NCBI GenBank assembly: GCA_963735025.1
Contig: CAVTJG010000008.1
Coordinates: forward strand, 124,001-188,000
Length of the DNA: 64,000 bases
Direction of reading: 5' to 3'
Source: JAABRB01 sp963735025
Lineage (GTDB): Bacteria > Pseudomonadota > Gammaproteobacteria > Burkholderiales > SG8-39
In this document: piece after piece, positions 59,889-64,000 of the stretch
Numbering within the stretch: the stretch's first letter is position 1
How the letters are laid out: every line of letters begins with the position of its first letter
Position numbers and translations under genes: made by a program
Notes under the pieces: generated by a model
Seen by the model: the letters and a program-made list of their open reading frames with translations, nothing else
The model's database searches: none
Told to the model about the DNA's origin: nothing

Positions 59889-60299
59889 TTACGCTTCCAG
59901 GCGGCGCCTCAGAAATCGCATCACTGCTCCGAGCACGGGCACGGTCTCGTAAAGTTCGCCTGCCGCGTCCCAGTAATCCCGGTGCCAGGCGATGCGCCCG
60001 TCGTTCGCCAGCCGGAGATGGGATACGCCGCGGACGAGCCTCGTCCGCCCGCCCACGCGAAACTTGAAATCCCACGCCAGCATGACGCCGTCCGGGCCTT
60101 CCCATCGCCCGGTGACGCTGAAGCGGGGATCGCCCACTTGCTCGAACATGTGGGCGAATACGCGCCGGATCGGCTCCACGCCGCGAACTTCATTGAAGGG
60201 GTCCTTGAAATACGCATCTGGCGAGTAGAAGTCACCAGTGCGGGCCACCGACTCCGGAGTGAGCGATTCGAACCAGGTGATGATGTCGTCGAGCCTCAT
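59889..60299 (-). CDS. NTF2/SnoaL-like protein
   Basis: 136 residues with a nuclear-transport-factor-2-like cone fold: ITWFESLTPESVARTGDFYS at the N-terminus, FKDPFNEVRG, and IAWHRDYWDAAGELYETVP. In many proteobacteria this gene sits in a stress-linked lipid cluster with an SDR, DUF3833, and a cyclopropane-synthase-like methyltransferase, exactly as here. The ligand is unknown. Its start overlaps the SDR stop. Confidence 0.8.
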   Translation of the reverse strand: MRLDDIITWFESLTPESVARTGDFYSPDAYFKDPFNEVRGVEPIRRVFAHMFEQVGDPRFSVTGRWEGPDGVMLAWDFKFRVGGRTRLVRGVSHLRLANDGRIAWHRDYWDAAGELYETVPVLGAVMRFLRRRLEA

Positions 60300-61069
60300 G
60301 TCCCCGTCGCCTTGCGCACCACCGGGAAGTATGCGGTGTAAGGCAGGTGTCGCAAGAGCTTGAGCATGAGCGTAAATCGCTTGGGGAAGTGGATCTCGAA
60401 TTCGCCGCGCGCGAAACCGGCAAGAATCGCCTCCGCCGCCGCGTCGGGCTTGATCAATGCCGGCATCTTGAAGGGATTACGCGCTGTCAATGGCGTCTCG
60501 ACGAATCCCGGATTGATGAGGTGCACACCGATGCCACGGGGTGCAAGGTCGAGATAGAGGCCTTCCGCGAGATTGATGAGGGCCGCCTTCGTCGGCCCAT
60601 AGGCCAGGCTGTTCGGCAAGCCGCGAAAGCCGGCCACGCTAGAGACGAGCGCGATCGCTCCGCTCGAGCGGGCCATCATTTCGGGAATCACCAGGGTCAG
60701 CAGAGTGTATGCACCCATCAGGTTGACGTCGACCTGTCGACGCGCGTCGTCCAGCGTGAGCTCCCAGGCGCGTTGCGGCTTGTACGTGCCGGCAAGATAG
60801 ATCACGACATCCGCACCACCCCATGCCTCGAGCACCCGCCGATGGGCCGCAGCAAGCGATTCCGGGACGGTCACGTCCGCTGCAACCACCAGACCCGTGG
60901 CCCGGCCGCCGACTACCTTCGCGAGCGCCGCTTCGTTTCGCGCCGTGACGGCCACGCGCGCGCCCCGTCCGAACAGCGCCTCTGCGAGCGAAGCGCCGAT
61001 GCCCGTCGAGGCGCCGACCAGCCAGACGCGCTTGTCGTCCCAATCCCTAATCCTGGAATTCAGCGCCAT
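60296..61069 (-). CDS. Short-chain dehydrogenase
   Basis: 257-residue classical SDR: VWLVGASTGIGASLAEALFG for cofactor, LAGTYKPQ in place of NNAG, and the active-site Ser-Tyr-Lys in VSSVAGFRGLPNSLAYGPTKAA. The C-terminal region FEIHFPKRFTLMLKLLRHLP is amphipathic and may touch membrane. Part of the lipid-related cluster ending the window; substrate unknown. Confidence 0.85.
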   Translation of the reverse strand: MALNSRIRDWDDKRVWLVGASTGIGASLAEALFGRGARVAVTARNEAALAKVVGGRATGLVVAADVTVPESLAAAHRRVLEAWGGADVVIYLAGTYKPQRAWELTLDDARRQVDVNLMGAYTLLTLVIPEMMARSSGAIALVSSVAGFRGLPNSLAYGPTKAALINLAEGLYLDLAPRGIGVHLINPGFVETPLTARNPFKMPALIKPDAAAEAILAGFARGEFEIHFPKRFTLMLKLLRHLPYTAYFPVVRKATGT

Positions 61070-61096
61070 CGATCGATTCTCATGACGGGGCCTCGG

Positions 61097-61633
61097 TCAG
61101 CGCCGCTTGCGAAACGCGATCGTGATGTCCCCGAACCGGATGCCGAACTTGGTGATGACGGAGCGGTTCAGCATGGTCGCTTCGTCCACGAGGTACATCC
61201 AGTCGTCGAGGTCGACGTGCCATCCACCCTGCTCCTCCGGCAATTTGAGCACATATCGCCATTGCAGCGCATTGCCTTGCGCCTCTCCCTGCGCGGTTCC
61301 GACGACATCTGCTGCCGTTCCAGTGTAACGGCCGGAATCGGTGCGTGTGATCGTCCACACCCGCTTTTCCTGCTTTCCGTCGGACCAGTCGAACGTCTCG
61401 TCCAGCGTGCCGACGTCGCCGTCCCAATGCGCCTCGATGACGACGTGGAACCGGCGCAGCACTTTGCCGGAGCGATCCTGCACCATGCCCCAGCCGTCCA
61501 CGGTACCCACGAAGTATTGCGCGAGGTCGAGGATGGGCCGTTCGGCCCGGTAGTCGGACGGCGTCACGTTCGCGCAACCGAGGAGCGCGAGCGCGGCCGC
61601 GAACGCGGCCAGCAGTGTTCGATACCATTTCAT
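61097..61633 (-). CDS. DUF3833 lipoprotein
   Basis: 178 residues from ATG 61633. A signal peptide with lipobox (ALLGC) is followed by the DUF3833 features YFVGTVDGWGMVQDRSGKV, DWSDGKQEKRVWTI and LDDWMYLVDEATMLNRS. It resembles a lipocalin-type barrel and is usual in the CFA/SDR/NTF2 cluster. It overlaps the MFS stop by four bases. Confidence 0.85.
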   Translation of the reverse strand: MKWYRTLLAAFAAALALLGCANVTPSDYRAERPILDLAQYFVGTVDGWGMVQDRSGKVLRRFHVVIEAHWDGDVGTLDETFDWSDGKQEKRVWTITRTDSGRYTGTAADVVGTAQGEAQGNALQWRYVLKLPEEQGGWHVDLDDWMYLVDEATMLNRSVITKFGIRFGDITIAFRKRR

Positions 61634-62919
61634 TCTCCTTGGAGGCCCAGCCGCCCGCTCGCCGTCACCGGCGCACGCCAGATCATCAGCGCCCCAACTG
61701 CAGCAAGCTTGAACACGCAGGGAAAGATGCAATAGACGAGCGACACGGCGCCCGTCGCCACGCCCGCGCCCGGTTGATAGCCAAGCCAGGCGAGCGCCGG
61801 CAGCGCAATGCCAGCTGCGGCAGCGAGATTGGCCTTCGTCACGAGATTCCACAGTCCAAAATAGCTTCCTTCCGCCGCGGCGCCCGCGCGAGTGCGCGCA
61901 TCTCGATCGATCACGTCGGCAAGGATCGACGGCGGAAGCGCGAGGTCTGCGCCGAGTGCCATACCCGAGAGCACGCAGATCACGCCGAATTCGCCCACGT
62001 CTCCCGGACCCAGAGCGTACGCCCATACGAAGGCGCCCACCGCAAGCAGCATGCTCGCGATCCACGCGCGCTTCTTGCCTATCCGGCGCGCCAGCCACAC
62101 CCAGCAGGGCATCCCCGCTGCGCCGGCCAGAAAGTAGAGCACCAGGAATATCGCGCTCGCACCGGAGGCGCGCAGCACATCCTGAATGTAGAAGAGCACG
62201 AGCGTCGAGGGAATCGCCGCAGCGATTCCCGACAGCACGAAAACCACGAGTAGCGCGCGGAAGTCGCGATTGGCGAGCGGCCGCGTCATCGCCTGCCAGA
62301 CACCGGACGCGTCTGTCCGTCGCGGCGCCGGCCGCGGCGACGCGCGCAGCGTGATGGCGCCGCACGCTACGATCAATGCGGCGAACACGAGGCTGAACCG
62401 GCCGAGGCCTAGCCCGTTCTCGCCGCCAAGAAGTTGCGGAGCCGCGGCAGCGACCAGAACGCCGATCAGCGTGAAGATCTCGCGCGCGGCTGTGATGCGG
62501 GTGCGCTCATGAACATTGGTCGAGAGTTGCGCACCCCAGGCCTGATAGGAAATCGAGGCCATCGAGAAGCCGAGATAGGTGACGGTCAATGCGCCGGCCA
62601 GCCAAATCGGCTGGCGCGCGCTCTCGAGCGGAGGGTGGAAGAGCGCGATCATGCCCACGCCGAGGAGCGGCAGACTCGCCACGACGAACCGCAGGCGATT
62701 GCCTGCACGATCGGAGAGATAACCGAGCAACGGATCGATCACTGCGTCGCCGAGGCGCGTCACGAGCAGAATCGCTCCCAGCAGCGCGAGTGGCATGCCG
62801 AGGTCGTCTCCATAGAACTTCGGCAGGTGCACGTACAGCGGTAGCGCCGCCATGGCCAGCGGCATTCCGAGCAGGCCGTAAGCCGCAAGCTGCGCGGCGG
62901 AATGGCGAGTGTGCATCAC
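61630..62919 (-). CDS. MFS transporter (GPH/melibiose-carrier-like)
   Basis: 429 residues, 12 likely helices. The GPH-type elements are VTRLGDAVIDPLLGYLSDRAG near residue 53 and SYQAWGAQLSTN near 124. Substrate unknown; in this cluster a role in lipid or envelope precursor movement is only inferred. The frame is intact. Confidence 0.82.
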   Translation of the reverse strand: MMHTRHSAAQLAAYGLLGMPLAMAALPLYVHLPKFYGDDLGMPLALLGAILLVTRLGDAVIDPLLGYLSDRAGNRLRFVVASLPLLGVGMIALFHPPLESARQPIWLAGALTVTYLGFSMASISYQAWGAQLSTNVHERTRITAAREIFTLIGVLVAAAAPQLLGGENGLGLGRFSLVFAALIVACGAITLRASPRPAPRRTDASGVWQAMTRPLANRDFRALLVVFVLSGIAAAIPSTLVLFYIQDVLRASGASAIFLVLYFLAGAAGMPCWVWLARRIGKKRAWIASMLLAVGAFVWAYALGPGDVGEFGVICVLSGMALGADLALPPSILADVIDRDARTRAGAAAEGSYFGLWNLVTKANLAAAAGIALPALAWLGYQPGAGVATGAVSLVYCIFPCVFKLAAVGALMIWRAPVTASGRLGLQGE

Positions 62920-62979
62920 GGCGGTTGGCGATCGTCGGGCTCACCGGTCGGGCGCGTTCTTCTCGCGCACTCTTCCGCA

Positions 62980-63561
62980 TCACCGTTTCGCCGCCTCCGT
63001 CTCATTGAGCAGCGCGACACGCAGCGACGGTGCCTTCGTGCGCGGGTCCAACCAGATCGCGAAGAATGCGCGCGCGAATTCCGGATCCATCATCTCGCCG
63101 ATCGTCCGCCCATCGAGATAGAAGCGCACACCCTGACCAGGAATATTCAGGCCGGCCAGCTCGTGTCCTTCGCGCACGTCCGGAAAGAGCCCTTGCATCT
63201 CGTCAAGCCAGCGAGTGCGGTCCCGCGGGGAGCCGAAGCCGAGCCGCTCGATTTCCTCGATGCTCGCCTCCGCAATCTTTCGACCTTCGAAGTCGCGCGC
63301 ATAGCGCAGTGCGAGAACGTACGGCCGGTCCGCCGCGGGCCGGTCGCTTTCCAGCCAGAGTCGGGCGTCATACACGTGAAAGCCGAACCACCGCAGGGTC
63401 CCGGTGCCCGCCTCGCTCAATGCCGGATATGTGTTCGCCGCATCCGGAGGAAGCCGTAGCGTGCTCGGCTGGGATGCCACCGCAGACAAGGCGATTCCCG
63501 CCAGAAGGATGACGCCTGCTAGGCGGTGTGCTCGAGATCGAATTGATGGACGTCGGTGCAT
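62980..63561 (-). CDS. Secreted chalcone-isomerase-like protein
   Basis: 193 residues from ATG 63561. A signal peptide is followed by a chalcone-isomerase-like fold: GTLRWFGFHVYDARLWLE, RYARDFEGRKIAEASIEEI, and VRFYLDGRTIGEMMDPEFA. The bacterial periplasmic members lack known flavonoid chemistry and may bind fatty acids. It overlaps the end of the cyclopropane-synthase-like gene by about 43 bp in another frame. Confidence 0.8.
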   Translation of the reverse strand: MHRRPSIRSRAHRLAGVILLAGIALSAVASQPSTLRLPPDAANTYPALSEAGTGTLRWFGFHVYDARLWLESDRPAADRPYVLALRYARDFEGRKIAEASIEEIERLGFGSPRDRTRWLDEMQGLFPDVREGHELAGLNIPGQGVRFYLDGRTIGEMMDPEFARAFFAIWLDPRTKAPSLRVALLNETEAAKR

Positions 63562-63998
63562 AGTGTGTCGAATCCCGCTTCGCAATAGGCCAGATAGAAA
63601 TCCCACATCCGGATGAGTCGTTCGTCGTAGCCGAGCGCCCTCGCGTCGGCGGCTCGGCGCAGAAACGTCTCGCGCCACCTGCGCAGGGTCTCCGCGTAGT
63701 CGCGACCAAAGGCGTGGTCGCCGGTCACTGTGAGGCCCTGCCGGGCCGCTTCGGCCCGAAACCGCGACGGTGACGGGAGCATCCCTCCCGGAAAGATGTA
63801 CTGCTGGATGAAATCGGTTCCCGACCGGTACCGTTCGAAGCGCCGGTCGTCGATCGTGATCGCCTGCACGCAGGCTCTCCCGCCCGGGACGAGCGCCCGC
63901 GCGATGGTCGCGAAGTAAGCCGGCCAGTAGCGCTCGCCGACCGCCTCGACCATCTCTATCGAGACGATATGGTTGTATCGACCGGCCACGTCGCGATA
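63519..63998 (-). CDS. Cyclopropane-fatty-acyl-phospholipid synthase-like methyltransferase, 3' part
   Basis: The gene enters from beyond the window; about 159 C-terminal residues are seen. They match CFA-synthase family methyltransferases: IVSIEMVEAVGERYWPAYF, then QAITIDDRRFERY, FIQQYIFPGGMLPS, and the C-terminal YLAYCEAGFD. These enzymes methylate unsaturated acyl chains of membrane phospholipids using SAM. The rest of the gene is upstream on the minus strand. Confidence 0.88.
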   Translation of the reverse strand, partial: YRDVAGRYNHIVSIEMVEAVGERYWPAYFATIARALVPGGRACVQAITIDDRRFERYRSGTDFIQQYIFPGGMLPSPSRFRAEAARQGLTVTGDHAFGRDYAETLRRWRETFLRRAADARALGYDERLIRMWDFYLAYCEAGFDTLCTDVHQFDLEHTA

Positions 63999-64000
63999 GT

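Noticed and set aside
1..64000. tRNA, tmRNA, prophage or insertion-sequence genes
   Set aside because: No cloverleaf arms, tag sequence, integrase, transposase or terminal inverted repeats were recognised by eye; a dedicated search could still find a weak one.

Overview
The window is high-GC, densely packed chromosomal DNA of a betaproteobacterium, probably an uncultured or poorly described Burkholderiales/Nitrosomonadales-like lineage. That placement is inferred from gene neighbourhoods (dcd-apbC-metG; hda-HAD-pcnB-folK-dNK-panC-panD; tldD-nitrilase-yhdP-glnE; rsmI-lpoA-yraN-diaA-dolP), not from a marker-gene tree. No phage, insertion sequence, CRISPR array or tRNA was seen. The only clear RNA gene is rnpB.

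Layout. 0-4.8 kb: end of an EamA exporter, dcd, apbC, metG and a small ribbon-helix-helix (RHH) regulator. 4.85-12.3 kb: a tandem-repeat promoter followed by a six-gene membrane-complex operon (hyfB-C-E-F-G-I type). Its large subunit has lost all Ni-Fe cysteines, so it is an Ehr-type (energy-converting-hydrogenase-related) complex and not a hydrogenase. 12.3-16.3 kb: two secreted DsrE-like proteins, a periplasmic binding protein, acylphosphatase and two proteins of unknown function. 16.4-22.2 kb: dnaE, two small secreted proteins and purM. 22.4-29.4 kb: a tightly overlapping operon hda, HAD phosphatase, FecCD-type ABC importer, pcnB and folK, then dNK, panC and panD. 29.5-38.9 kb: tldD, nitrilase and yhdP, divergent from glnE. 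39-42.6 kb: ilvE, a zinc-finger protein, waaF, and ybiB behind a sigma-54-type promoter.

42.7-49.3 kb: a seven-gene operon that looks like a complete, self-contained type II fatty-acid synthase. It encodes FabL-like enoyl reductase, FabG, a long acyl carrier protein, a double-hotdog dehydratase, two ketosynthases, and an AcpS phosphopantetheinyl transferase fused to an LpxL-type acyltransferase. It lies directly downstream of rnpB. 49.8-55.2 kb: a DUF1269 gene remnant, an MFS transporter, an ArnT-like glycosyltransferase, a GT2/GtrA pair and a DUF3025 protein. 55.2-59.9 kb: pyrC, rsmI and the outer-membrane/cell-envelope set lpoA-yraN-diaA-dolP. 59.9-64 kb: a lipid-oxidative-stress-type cluster (NTF2-like, SDR, DUF3833, MFS, chalcone-isomerase-like, cyclopropane-synthase-like).

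Eight genes, including essential ones such as metG, carry single-base indels that break the frame (12 indels in all). Each is restored by one inserted or removed base, so I read them as assembly or sequencing errors and annotate each gene as one CDS. The most interesting items are the dedicated FAS operon with its AcpS-acyltransferase fusion, the Ni-less Ehr operon with a 13/14-bp repeat array at its promoter, and the sigma-54 promoter upstream of ybiB.
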